Below, in pieces: positions 1 to 5,693 of a stretch of DNA of 5,693 bases (its first letter is position 1; every line of letters starts with the position of its first letter). Position numbers and translations under genes: made by a program. The notes below the pieces were generated by a model. That model was not told the DNA's origin. It was given only the letters and a program-made list of their open reading frames with translations, and did not search any database. This stretch comes from Sutterella sp. UBA1442 (GTDB lineage: Bacteria; Pseudomonadota; Gammaproteobacteria; Burkholderiales; Burkholderiaceae_F): the NCBI GenBank assembly GCA_002329575.1, contig DCTK01000074.1:2173-7865 (forward strand). Reading direction: 5' to 3'.

Positions 1-777
1 CGTGCCAAGATCGCCGTTCAAGCTAAGGATGCTCGCCTTGATCCCGTGGGTACCTGCATTGGCGTGCGAGGCACTCGTGTGAATGCGGTCTCCAATGAGT
101 TGGGCGGCGAACGTGTCGACATCGTTGTTTGGGATGATGAACCGGCTCAATTCGTGGTGAGCGCTTTGGAACCGGCTAAGGTCTCTGGTGTCGTGATGCT
201 TGAGGACTCCCACACGATGGAAGTGGTGGTCGATGAAGACAACCTTGCGATCGCAATCGGTCGTGCCGGCCAAAACGTGCGATTGGCCAGCGAATTGACC
301 GGTTGGAAGATCGACATCATGACCGATGAAGAAGCTCAAGCCAAGCGTAACGAAGAAACCAATAAGATTCGTGCCGAGTTCGTTGAAAAATTGGATGTGG
401 GCGAAGATGTTGCTGACATCTTGATTGAAAATGGTTTCTCTTCAATCGAAGAAGTCGCTTATGTGCCTGAGTCTGAATTGCTCGAAATCGAAGCCTTTGA
501 CGAAGACACGGTCAAGGAATTGCGTGAACGTGCTCGCACGAAGTGCTTGATGCAAGACTTGGAACGTGAAGAAAACCTCCGCCAAGCCGAGCCTGAATTG
601 CTTGAACTTGACGGTATTGATAATGATTTGGTTAATGTGCTTGTTTCTCACGGAGTGAAGACTCGTGATGAATTGGCCGAATTAGCCGTTGATGAATTGG
701 TGGAAATGTGCGGAATTGACCAAGAGCGTGCCTCGAAGTTGATTTTGGCTGCTCGTGCCCACTGGTTCAATAACTAA
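1..777 (+). CDS. nusA: Transcription termination/antitermination factor NusA, C-terminal part (5' end outside window)
   Basis: NusA binds RNA polymerase and nascent RNA, modulating pausing, intrinsic and Rho termination and antitermination, and it helps couple transcription to translation. The window opens inside the gene in frame 1, and 258 codons plus a TAA stop are visible. By alignment from memory with the 495-residue E. coli protein, about 230 N-terminal residues (RNAP-binding and S1 domains) are missing. Fragment residues 1-45 are the end of KH1 with its loop G21-V-R-G24. Residues 46-115 are KH2 with loop G87-R-A-G90 followed by [12 protein letters not shown], a strongly conserved NusA stretch. 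Two helix-hairpin-helix acidic repeats follow (AR1 about 125-185, AR2 about 198-258). AR2 ends in ILAARAHWF, close to the E. coli terminus. Acidic repeats are typical of proteobacterial NusA and absent from many other phyla. It is the first visible gene of the operon, and rimP is expected upstream. Truncation is due only to the window edge. Confidence 0.97.
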   Translation, partial: RAKIAVQAKDARLDPVGTCIGVRGTRVNAVSNELGGERVDIVVWDDEPAQFVVSALEPAKVSGVVMLEDSHTMEVVVDEDNLAIAIGRAGQNVRLASELTGWKIDIMTDEEAQAKRNEETNKIRAEFVEKLDVGEDVADILIENGFSSIEEVAYVPESELLEIEAFDEDTVKELRERARTKCLMQDLEREENLRQAEPELLELDGIDNDLVNVLVSHGVKTRDELAELAVDELVEMCGIDQERASKLILAARAHWFNN

Positions 778-814
778 ACATATCAAGCGTTATTGAATGT
801 AGCGACTGGGTATG

Positions 815-821
815 AAAGGAG
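815..821 (+). promoter_or_regulatory. Ribosome binding site that fixes the infB start
   Basis: AAAGGAG lies 5 nt before the ATG at 827. An earlier in-frame ATG at 812 would overlap this Shine-Dalgarno sequence and would add five residues (MKGEN) encoded by the SD itself. It also has no SD of its own at a workable distance. The start at 827 gives [13 protein letters not shown], which matches the usual beginning of the IF2 N-terminal domain. Confidence 0.85.
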
Positions 822-826
822 AAAAT

Positions 827-3640
827 ATGGCAAATTCGACTGTATTAGATTTAGCCAAAGACATGAAAATGACGGCTCAAGAGTTGCTCAAGCAACTCAA
901 AAGTGCCGGTATTTCTAAAAGTTCAGAAACGGACACTGTCACGCAAGAAGATAAGCGCAAGCTTGTGGAGTTTTTGCGCTCTGATCGTCAGGCACAAGCT
1001 CGCAAGATTACGTTGACGCGTAAAGAAACGACCACGGTTAAGCAAGCCGACGGTCAACACACCGTTAAGGTAGAAGTCCGACGCAAGCGTGTGCTTGTGA
1101 AAAACCCCTCTGCTGGAGCCGCTTCTCGTCAGGATGCAATCGCGGCAGAACGTGCTCGTGCGCTTGAAGAGGCTCGCGCCAAGATGGCTGCTGAAGAAAA
1201 GGCCAAGCAGGAAGCTCAAATGAAGGCTGAGGCTGAAGCGTTGGCTGCTCAAAAAGCGGCCCAAGAGAAGGCTGCCCAAGAAAAGGCCGCTCAGGAAAAA
1301 GCTGCCCAAGAAAAGGCTGCTCAAAAAGCCGCTGAAGAAAAAGCTGCTCAAGAAAAGGCTCAAAAGGCTAAAGCCGAGCAAGAAGCTGCTCGTCGTAAGA
1401 CCGAAAACAAGCCGGCTCAATCTCAGCAAAAAGCTCAACAGGCTCACAAGAAACCTCAATCGGGCGCGCAACAAAAGCCGCAAATGGATCCCGAAGAAAA
1501 AGCTCGTCGTGAGCAAGCTAAGCGTCGCGCCGAGGAAGAAGCCAGAGCAATTCGCGAAATGATGAATAAGCCCAAGCAAGTCTTAAAAGCTAAGGCTGAA
1601 AAACCGTCTGAAGCGAAAAAAAACTCTGATAAGAAAAAGGGCAACAAGCCAGCGATCGAACGCGATGATGAGGGCGGAAAGAAGAAAAACGCCAAACATG
1701 CCGGTGGCGGTCATGGTGCGGCCAGCAAGTGGGATGACAACGGCAAGCACCGTGGCGGCAACAAGGGTAATGCCCGCGTGATGGATCAAGATGAAGGCGA
1801 ACAATGGCGCGGTAATCGAAAGAACCGTAACAATCGTCGTCATGAACAAACGAAGCAACAACAGGTTCAAAACACCGAACCCGTGGTGCGTGAAGTCAGT
1901 ATTCCTGAAACGATCAGCGTGGCTGACTTGGCCCATAAAATGGCCGTCAAGGCAACCGAAGTCATTAAGACTTTGATGAAGATGGGACAAATGGTTTCCA
2001 TCAACCAAATGCTTGATCAAGATACGGCCATGATCGTTGTCGAAGAAATGGGTCACCGTGCGATTGCTGCAAAACCGGATGATCCGGAAGCGATTTTGGG
2101 CGATATTCAAGAAAGCAATACCGCTCCTGCCTTGCCGCGTCCGCCGGTTGTGACGATCATGGGTCACGTTGACCATGGTAAGACGAGTTTGCTTGACTAT
2201 ATTCGTCGCGCCAAAGTGGCCGCTGGTGAAGCCGGTGGTATCACGCAGCACATCGGTGCTTATCACGTCCAAACGCCTCGTGGCATTGTGACGTTCTTGG
2301 ATACCCCGGGGCACGAAGCCTTTACGGCTATGCGTGCGCGCGGTGCACAGGCAACGGATATTGTGATTTTGGTGGTGGCCGCTGACGACGGTGTGATGCC
2401 GCAAACCAAAGAAGCTATCGCTCACTCCAAGGCTGCTGGTGTGCCGATGGTTGTTGCGATCAACAAGATCGATAAGCCTGAGGCTAATCCTGAACGCGTC
2501 AAGCAAGAGTTGGTGCAAAACGATGTGATGCCTGAAGAATGGGGTGGCGATGTGCCCTTCATTGAAGTGTCTGCCAAGAGCGGTCAAGGCGTTGACGATT
2601 TGCTCGAAAATGTGCTTCTTCAAGCCGAAATGCTTGAACTGAAGGCTCCGCGTGAAGGTCTTGCTCGAGGTCTTGTCATTGAATCTCGTTTGGACAAGGG
2701 CCGTGGTCCTGTGGCTTCTATTCTTGTGCAATCGGGCACGCTTCACCGTGGCGACATCGTTTTGGTGGGCGCAGAGTTCGGTCGCGTACGTGCAATGATT
2801 AACGAAACGGGTAAAGCTGTTACCGAAGCCGGTCCTTCAATTCCGGTTGAAATTCAAGGCTTGTCCGGCGTACCGCAAGCTGGTGACGAAATCATGGTCT
2901 TGCCCGATGAACGTAAGGCCCGTGAAATCGCACTCTTCCGTCAAGGTAAGTATCGTGCTGTGAAGTTGGCTAAGCAACAAGCCGCTAAGCTGGAAAACAT
3001 CTTTGCTGATGCCGGCAATGGTGAACAAAAGACCTTGACCTTGATTGTGAAGGCCGACGTACAAGGTTCGACCGAAGCTATCGTTCATGCACTCTCGAAG
3101 TTGTCTACCGATGAAGTGCGTGTGCAGGTTGTCTATCAAGCCGTAGGCGGTATCTCTGAAACAGACTTTAACTTGGCCATTGCCAGCCAAGCCGTCATCA
3201 TCGGCTTTAACGTGCGCGCCGATGCTCCTGCCCGTAAGTTGGCCGAAAGCAATGATGTGGATATCCGCTACTACAACATCATTTACGACGCCGTTGATGA
3301 TGTGAAGGCGGCCATGAGCGGTATGTTGACGCCGGAAAAACGCGAAACGATGCTCGGTATGGTGGAAATTCGTCAATGCATCCGAGTGCCCAAGGTTGGC
3401 ATGATTGCCGGCTGTAAGGTGCTTGAAGGTTTGGTGCGTCGCTCCGCCAACGCTCGTTTGTTGCGTGACAACGTCGTTATTTGGACCGGTGAACTTAACT
3501 CCTTGCGTCACTTCAAGGATGACGTTCGTGAAGTTAAGGCCGGGCTCGAGTGCGGTTTGTCGTTGAAGGGATACGATGACATCAAGGTCGGCGATCAGCT
3601 CGAAATCTTTGAAGTCACCGAAGTGGCCCGTACGCTTTAA
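827..3640 (+). CDS. infB: Translation initiation factor IF-2
   Basis: IF2 is the GTPase that brings fMet-tRNA to the 30S subunit and promotes 50S joining. The protein is 937 aa, slightly longer than E. coli IF2 (890). Residues 1-53 are a first IF2_N domain. About 60-94 is the IF2-associated basic segment (KITLTRKET to RKRVLVKNP). About 95-356 is a charged low-complexity linker: Ala/Lys/Glu/Gln-rich, then Gly/Asn/Arg-rich. About 357-412 is a second IF2_N domain. The G domain has G1 GHVDHGKT 446-453, G2 GGIT 470-473, G3 DTPGH 492-496, G4 NKID 546-549 and G5 SAK 582-584, all intact. Domain II spans about 607-700 and domain III about 735-830. The C2 fMet-tRNA-binding domain spans about 840-937 with the conserved GCKV cysteine at 863. 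The gene ends in tandem TAA TAA stops (3638-3643). It sits 49 nt after nusA, consistent with cotranscription. Nothing essential is missing. Confidence 0.99.
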   Translation: MANSTVLDLAKDMKMTAQELLKQLKSAGISKSSETDTVTQEDKRKLVEFLRSDRQAQARKITLTRKETTTVKQADGQHTVKVEVRRKRVLVKNPSAGAASRQDAIAAERARALEEARAKMAAEEKAKQEAQMKAEAEALAAQKAAQEKAAQEKAAQEKAAQEKAAQKAAEEKAAQEKAQKAKAEQEAARRKTENKPAQSQQKAQQAHKKPQSGAQQKPQMDPEEKARREQAKRRAEEEARAIREMMNKPKQVLKAKAEKPSEAKKNSDKKKGNKPAIERDDEGGKKKNAKHAGGGHGAASKWDDNGKHRGGNKGNARVMDQDEGEQWRGNRKNRNNRRHEQTKQQQVQNTEPVVREVSIPETISVADLAHKMAVKATEVIKTLMKMGQMVSINQMLDQDTAMIVVEEMGHRAIAAKPDDPEAILGDIQESNTAPALPRPPVVTIMGHVDHGKTSLLDYIRRAKVAAGEAGGITQHIGAYHVQTPRGIVTFLDTPGHEAFTAMRARGAQATDIVILVVAADDGVMPQTKEAIAHSKAAGVPMVVAINKIDKPEANPERVKQELVQNDVMPEEWGGDVPFIEVSAKSGQGVDDLLENVLLQAEMLELKAPREGLARGLVIESRLDKGRGPVASILVQSGTLHRGDIVLVGAEFGRVRAMINETGKAVTEAGPSIPVEIQGLSGVPQAGDEIMVLPDERKAREIALFRQGKYRAVKLAKQQAAKLENIFADAGNGEQKTLTLIVKADVQGSTEAIVHALSKLSTDEVRVQVVYQAVGGISETDFNLAIASQAVIIGFNVRADAPARKLAESNDVDIRYYNIIYDAVDDVKAAMSGMLTPEKRETMLGMVEIRQCIRVPKVGMIAGCKVLEGLVRRSANARLLRDNVVIWTGELNSLRHFKDDVREVKAGLECGLSLKGYDDIKVGDQLEIFEVTEVARTL
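1256..1357 (+). repeat. Imperfect 15-bp tandem repeat encoding AAQEK units in the IF2 linker
   Basis: Four consecutive 15-bp units encode AAQEK (1256-1270, 1271-1285, 1286-1300, 1301-1315). They are followed by a shortened AAQK unit (1316-1327), an AAEEK unit (1328-1342) and a further AAQEK unit (1343-1357). Units 2 and 4 are identical at the base level (GCTGCCCAAGAAAAG), while the others differ at synonymous third positions. The protein segment is IF2 residues 144-177 and should form a charged helix, either a coiled coil or a single alpha-helix, between the N-terminal domains and the G domain. Tandem units of this kind can expand or contract between strains without breaking frame. Confidence 0.9.
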
Positions 3641-3645
3641 TAAAG

Positions 3646-3653
3646 AGGAGGTG
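3646..3653 (+). promoter_or_regulatory. Very strong Shine-Dalgarno sequence not placed for rbfA
   Basis: AGGAGGTG is an uninterrupted 8-base match to the complement of the canonical 16S rRNA 3' end (CACCUCC core). It lies 64 nt before the rbfA ATG, too far to serve that start. It is instead ideally placed (6 nt after AGGAGG) for the GTG at 3658. It is stronger than the SD sequences seen for infB, rbfA, truB and typA in this window. Its 3' end touches the foot of the hairpin at 3652-3677. Confidence 0.6.
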
Positions 3654-3677
3654 CCGAGTGGCTTTAGCGACTCGGCA
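3652..3677 (+). other. Hairpin in the infB-rbfA spacer
   Basis: TGCCGAGT (3652-3659) pairs perfectly with ACTCGGCA (3670-3677). Inside lie a G-G mismatch (3660/3669), two more pairs (GC 3661-3662 with GC 3667-3668) and a TTTA loop (3663-3666). A G-T wobble (3651/3678) could extend the base. The stem is GC-rich and should be stable in RNA. No T-tract follows (TACTGAAAG), so it is not an intrinsic terminator. Possible roles are a translational control element for rbfA, an RNase III or stability site in the polycistronic message, or simply an expression-insulating stem. Confidence 0.6.
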
Positions 3678-3693
3678 TACTGAAAGAACATAA
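3658..3693 (+). CDS. Putative 11-codon leader mini-ORF upstream of rbfA
   Basis: A GTG start at 3658 reads MALATRHTERT and stops at TAA 3691. The start lies 6 nt after AGGAGG (3646-3651), an excellent spacing, but it is buried in the 5' arm of the hairpin. Its stop is 24 nt before the rbfA ATG. The frame is the same as rbfA, yet two TAA codons (3691, 3697) separate them, so it is not an N-terminal extension of RbfA. The peptide shows no run of a single amino acid that would suggest classical amino-acid attenuation. It could be a translated leader peptide, a ribosome-loading site or chance. The argument rests only on the SD and its spacing. Confidence 0.25.
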   Translation: MALATRHTERT

Positions 3694-3717
3694 CCCTAAA
3701 CGAAAGGAATTAAAAGC

Positions 3718-4077
3718 ATGAGAGCTGCAAAACCGGGACGCGCCAAGCGCGTTGCCGATCAGATTCAACGCGATCTGGCTCGCTTGATTCCGCAGGAAGT
3801 ACGCGATCCTCGAGTGGGTCTCGTTACGCTGACGGGCTGTGAAATTACGCCTGATTATGCACACGCAAAGATTTACTTTACGGTAATCGGCGCCGATGCT
3901 GCACAGGCTCGTGATGGCTTAAACGCTGCTGCGGGTATGCTGCGCAATCACTTATTTAAACTCTTGTCGATTCATACGGTGCCGACGTTGCACTTTGAGC
4001 ACGATGAGAGTGTGAGCCGCGGCTTTGAAATGGATCAATTAATCGCTCAGGCGATGAAAGAAACCAAGGGCGAGTAA
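3718..4077 (+). CDS. rbfA: 30S ribosome-binding factor RbfA
   Basis: RbfA is a small KH-fold protein that binds the 30S subunit and helps late processing of the 16S rRNA 5' end. It is also needed for cold adaptation in E. coli. The product is 119 aa, within the usual range of about 120-135. Diagnostic stretches are [14 protein letters not shown] near the N-terminus, [20 protein letters not shown] with AHAKIYFTV, and [13 protein letters not shown]. These are hallmark RbfA segments and resemble betaproteobacterial homologues. The ATG is preceded by AAGGAA at 3704-3709 with an 8-nt spacer. The gap after infB is 77 nt and contains the hairpin and mini-ORF described separately. The stop codon overlaps the truB start (TAATG), so the two are likely translationally coupled. 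Confidence 0.97.
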   Translation: MRAAKPGRAKRVADQIQRDLARLIPQEVRDPRVGLVTLTGCEITPDYAHAKIYFTVIGADAAQARDGLNAAAGMLRNHLFKLLSIHTVPTLHFEHDESVSRGFEMDQLIAQAMKETKGE

Positions 4078-4970
4078 TGCGTAGAAAAGGATTGCCCGTT
4101 GATGGAGTGCTGCTTTTGGATAAGCCTTATGCGGTGACATCCAACGCCGCGTTACAGACGGCAAGAAAGCTATTGAATGCACAAAAAGCAGGGCATACCG
4201 GGACGCTTGATCCGCTCGCTAGCGGTCTTCTGGCGATCACCTTCGGGGAGGCTACGAAGTTTTCTGCCGATTTGCTTTTGGCCGATAAGACCTATGAAGC
4301 AAAAATCGGTCTTGGTCGTACGACTACAACGGGAGACTTGGAAGGTGAGTTTATCTCCGAATCTGAAGTGTCTGCGACTGAGGCTGACATTGAGGCCGTG
4401 CTGGAGCAATTTCGAGGCGACATTATGCAAACGCCTCCGATGTTTTCAGCTCTGAAGCGCGATGGAAAGACCCTTTACGATTTGGCTCGAGACGGTGTAA
4501 GTATCGATCTTGAACCGCGTCAGGTGCATATTGCAGAACTTGTGATGCTTTCTTATGAAGAATGCACTTTGACAGTTCGTGTGACTTGCTCCAAAGGGAC
4601 CTATATTCGAGTGTTGGCAGAAGACATTGGTAAGGCTTTGGGCTGTGGCGCTTATTTGAAGGCGTTGCGCCGCACGGCGGTGGGACCACTGTCCTTGTCC
4701 GAAGCCGTTGAATTGCAGGCATTGCGCGACATGGCTCCCGAAGAAAGACTCGCTCAGCTAAAGCCGCTTGATGCGCTGATGCAAACGCTTGAAGCGGTGT
4801 ATTTAACAGAAGAACAATGCACGAGATTCTGTCACGGTCAACGTTTGGCCATGGGACTGGAACCTTGTGATCGTGTCCGTGTATACGGACCGGATAAGAA
4901 AATGGTGGGAACAGCCCGCGTTAACGAGCGCGGCGTTTTGCAACCCGAACGATTAATCGCCAATAAATAA
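4077..4970 (+). CDS. truB: tRNA pseudouridine(55) synthase TruB
   Basis: TruB isomerises U55 in the T-loop of nearly all tRNAs to pseudouridine and also acts as a tRNA folding chaperone. The protein has 297 aa (E. coli 314). The N-terminus (VDGVLLLDKP) is the family's first motif. The catalytic motif is GHTGTLDPLASGLL with nucleophile Asp45 (codon 4209-4211). The active-site tyrosine is Tyr73 in DKTYEAKIGLG. The MQTPPMFSALKRDGKTLYDLAR stretch is split here as residues MQTPPMFSALK and RDGKTLYDLAR. Motif III is CSKGTYIR, residues 171-178. GCGAYLKALRR and a small C-terminal PUA-like domain (about 240-297) follow. The ATG overlaps the rbfA stop by one base. AAGGG at 4066-4070, inside rbfA, is its SD with a 6-nt spacer. 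It uses CTG for Leu noticeably more than infB does. Confidence 0.98.
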   Translation: MRRKGLPVDGVLLLDKPYAVTSNAALQTARKLLNAQKAGHTGTLDPLASGLLAITFGEATKFSADLLLADKTYEAKIGLGRTTTTGDLEGEFISESEVSATEADIEAVLEQFRGDIMQTPPMFSALKRDGKTLYDLARDGVSIDLEPRQVHIAELVMLSYEECTLTVRVTCSKGTYIRVLAEDIGKALGCGAYLKALRRTAVGPLSLSEAVELQALRDMAPEERLAQLKPLDALMQTLEAVYLTEEQCTRFCHGQRLAMGLEPCDRVRVYGPDKKMVGTARVNERGVLQPERLIANK

Positions 4971-4988
4971 GAATTTGAGGCAAAGAAT

Positions 4989-5693
4989 ATGACTGAAACT
5001 CGTGCTATTCGCAATATCGCGATCATTGCACACGTTGACCACGGTAAGACGACCCTGGTTGATAAATTATTACGTGCTGCGGGGACTTTCCGCGCCAATC
5101 AAGAAGTCCAAGAACGTGTAATGGACAGCGGCGATTTGGAACGTGAGCGCGGCATTACTATTTTGGCTAAGAACTGTGCCGTGGAATATGAAGGCACGCA
5201 CATTAACATCATTGATACCCCGGGGCACGCAGACTTCGGCGGAGAAGTCGAGCGTGTGCTCTCGATGGTTGACGGTGTGTTGTTGCTCGTTGACGCTGTC
5301 GAAGGGCCGATGCCGCAAACGCGCTTTGTGACCCGCAAGGCGTTGGCTTTAGGTTTAAAGCCGATTGTGGTTATCAATAAGATTGACCGTCCGGGTGCTC
5401 GCCCTGATTGGGTTTTAAATCAAACGTTTGACCTTTTTGACAAGTTGGGCGCAACCGAAGAACAACTTGATTTCCCGGTTATATATTGCTCGGCTTTGGA
5501 AGGCGTTGCTGGTTTTTCCGAAGATATCGAAGAATTAAAGAAAATCGGCAATATGCGCGCCATTTTCGATATCGTGATTGAAAAAGTGCCCGTGCGTGAT
5601 GATGATCCGAACGGTCCGTTGCAATTGCAAGTTTGCTCGTTGGATTATTCGAGCTACGTGGGCAAAATCGGTATCGGTCGTGTGCATCGCGGC
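4989..5693 (+). CDS. typA: Ribosome-associated GTPase TypA/BipA, N-terminal part (3' end outside window)
   Basis: TypA/BipA is an EF-G-like translational GTPase that binds the ribosome, with roles in 50S assembly at low temperature, stress and virulence gene expression. 235 codons of about 600 are visible, with no stop before the edge. The start ATG ([19 protein letters not shown]) follows GAGG at 4977-4980 with an 8-nt spacer, 18 nt after the truB stop. The G motifs are complete: G1 AHVDHGKT 14-21, G2 RGIT 54-57, G3 DTPGH 76-80, G4 NKID 130-133, G5 SAL 168-170. The TypA identity, rather than EF-G, LepA or PrfC, rests on [56 protein letters not shown] and RPGARPDWV, all nearly identical to E. 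coli BipA. Domain II begins around residue 200 ([21 protein letters not shown]). Truncation is due only to the window end. Confidence 0.97.
   Translation, partial: MTETRAIRNIAIIAHVDHGKTTLVDKLLRAAGTFRANQEVQERVMDSGDLERERGITILAKNCAVEYEGTHINIIDTPGHADFGGEVERVLSMVDGVLLLVDAVEGPMPQTRFVTRKALALGLKPIVVINKIDRPGARPDWVLNQTFDLFDKLGATEEQLDFPVIYCSALEGVAGFSEDIEELKKIGNMRAIFDIVIEKVPVRDDDPNGPLQLQVCSLDYSSYVGKIGIGRVHRG

Noticed and set aside
812..826. Upstream ATG giving a five-residue longer IF2
   Set aside because: The extra codons overlap the Shine-Dalgarno AAAGGAG at 815-821, which is ideally spaced for the ATG at 827.
778..826. Promoter for infB in the nusA-infB spacer (TTGAAT-like and TATGAA-like boxes)
   Set aside because: The boxes are about 13 nt apart, too close for a sigma-70 promoter, and the genes are otherwise arranged as one operon.
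1684..1690. Second slippery-like heptamer G_AAA_AAC in infB, and G_AAA_AAG at 1633-1639
   Set aside because: G-led heptamers are weaker in bacteria, I see no stimulator near them, and several such matches are expected in a Lys/Asn-rich linker.
1583..2746. Long open frame on the minus strand opposite infB; similar antisense frames lie at 923-1579 and 2837-3691
   Set aside because: They mirror the strongly conserved IF2 codons, have no recognisable protein features or convincing ribosome binding sites, and are explained by the sense-strand codon bias that avoids antisense stops.
3651..3683. Alternative 10-codon ORF from the GTG at 3651
   Set aside because: Its start codon overlaps the end of the SD itself, leaving no usable spacing.
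3652..3690. Intrinsic terminator between infB and rbfA
   Set aside because: The stem is good but there is no T-tract after it. The following bases are TACTGAAAGAACA.
3658..3717. Longer RbfA starting at the GTG at 3658
   Set aside because: The frame is the same, but TAA codons at 3691 and 3697 interrupt it before the rbfA ATG.

Overview
This window is a conserved housekeeping operon for transcription elongation, translation initiation and ribosome/tRNA maturation, all on the plus strand: nusA (3' part) - infB - rbfA - truB - typA/bipA (5' part). The gene order, the NusA C-terminal acidic repeats and the IF2 sequence (a phrase reading [12 protein letters not shown] leads into the second IF2_N domain) all point to a betaproteobacterium, probably order Burkholderiales. 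In E. coli, truB is followed by rpsO-pnp, whereas betaproteobacteria as I recall them have typA here. Base composition is roughly balanced, with Leu mostly TTG/CTT/CTC and Gln mostly CAA in nusA and infB. That is lower in GC than Burkholderia or Bordetella and would fit a host-associated lineage such as Sutterellaceae, but this genus-level idea is a guess.

Layout: 1-777 is the end of nusA (end of KH1, KH2, two acidic repeats). A 49-nt spacer carries the infB ribosome binding site. 827-3640 is infB (937 aa), complete, with a long Ala/Lys/Glu/Gln linker containing a 15-bp tandem repeat. 3641-3717 is the only sizeable intergenic gap. It holds a near-perfect Shine-Dalgarno sequence, a strong hairpin and an 11-codon GTG-started mini-ORF ahead of rbfA. 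3718-4077 is rbfA, overlapping truB (4077-4970) by one base in a TAATG junction. After 18 nt, typA starts at 4989 and runs off the window end.

The genes work together as follows. NusA couples RNA polymerase to antitermination and to translating ribosomes. IF2 delivers initiator tRNA. RbfA matures the 30S subunit, TruB makes pseudouridine 55 in tRNA, and TypA/BipA is a ribosome-associated GTPase linked to 50S assembly and stress. The tight spacing suggests a single polycistronic message, and no promoter or intrinsic terminator is visible inside the window.

I see no mobile element, CRISPR array, RNA gene or unknown protein system. The one part not explained by ordinary operon architecture is the infB-rbfA spacer (strong SD, hairpin, mini-ORF), which may be a regulatory leader for the 30S-assembly factor. 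Smaller curiosities are a slippery A_AAA_AAC heptamer followed at once by a -1 frame stop in infB, and a possible internal IF2 start.
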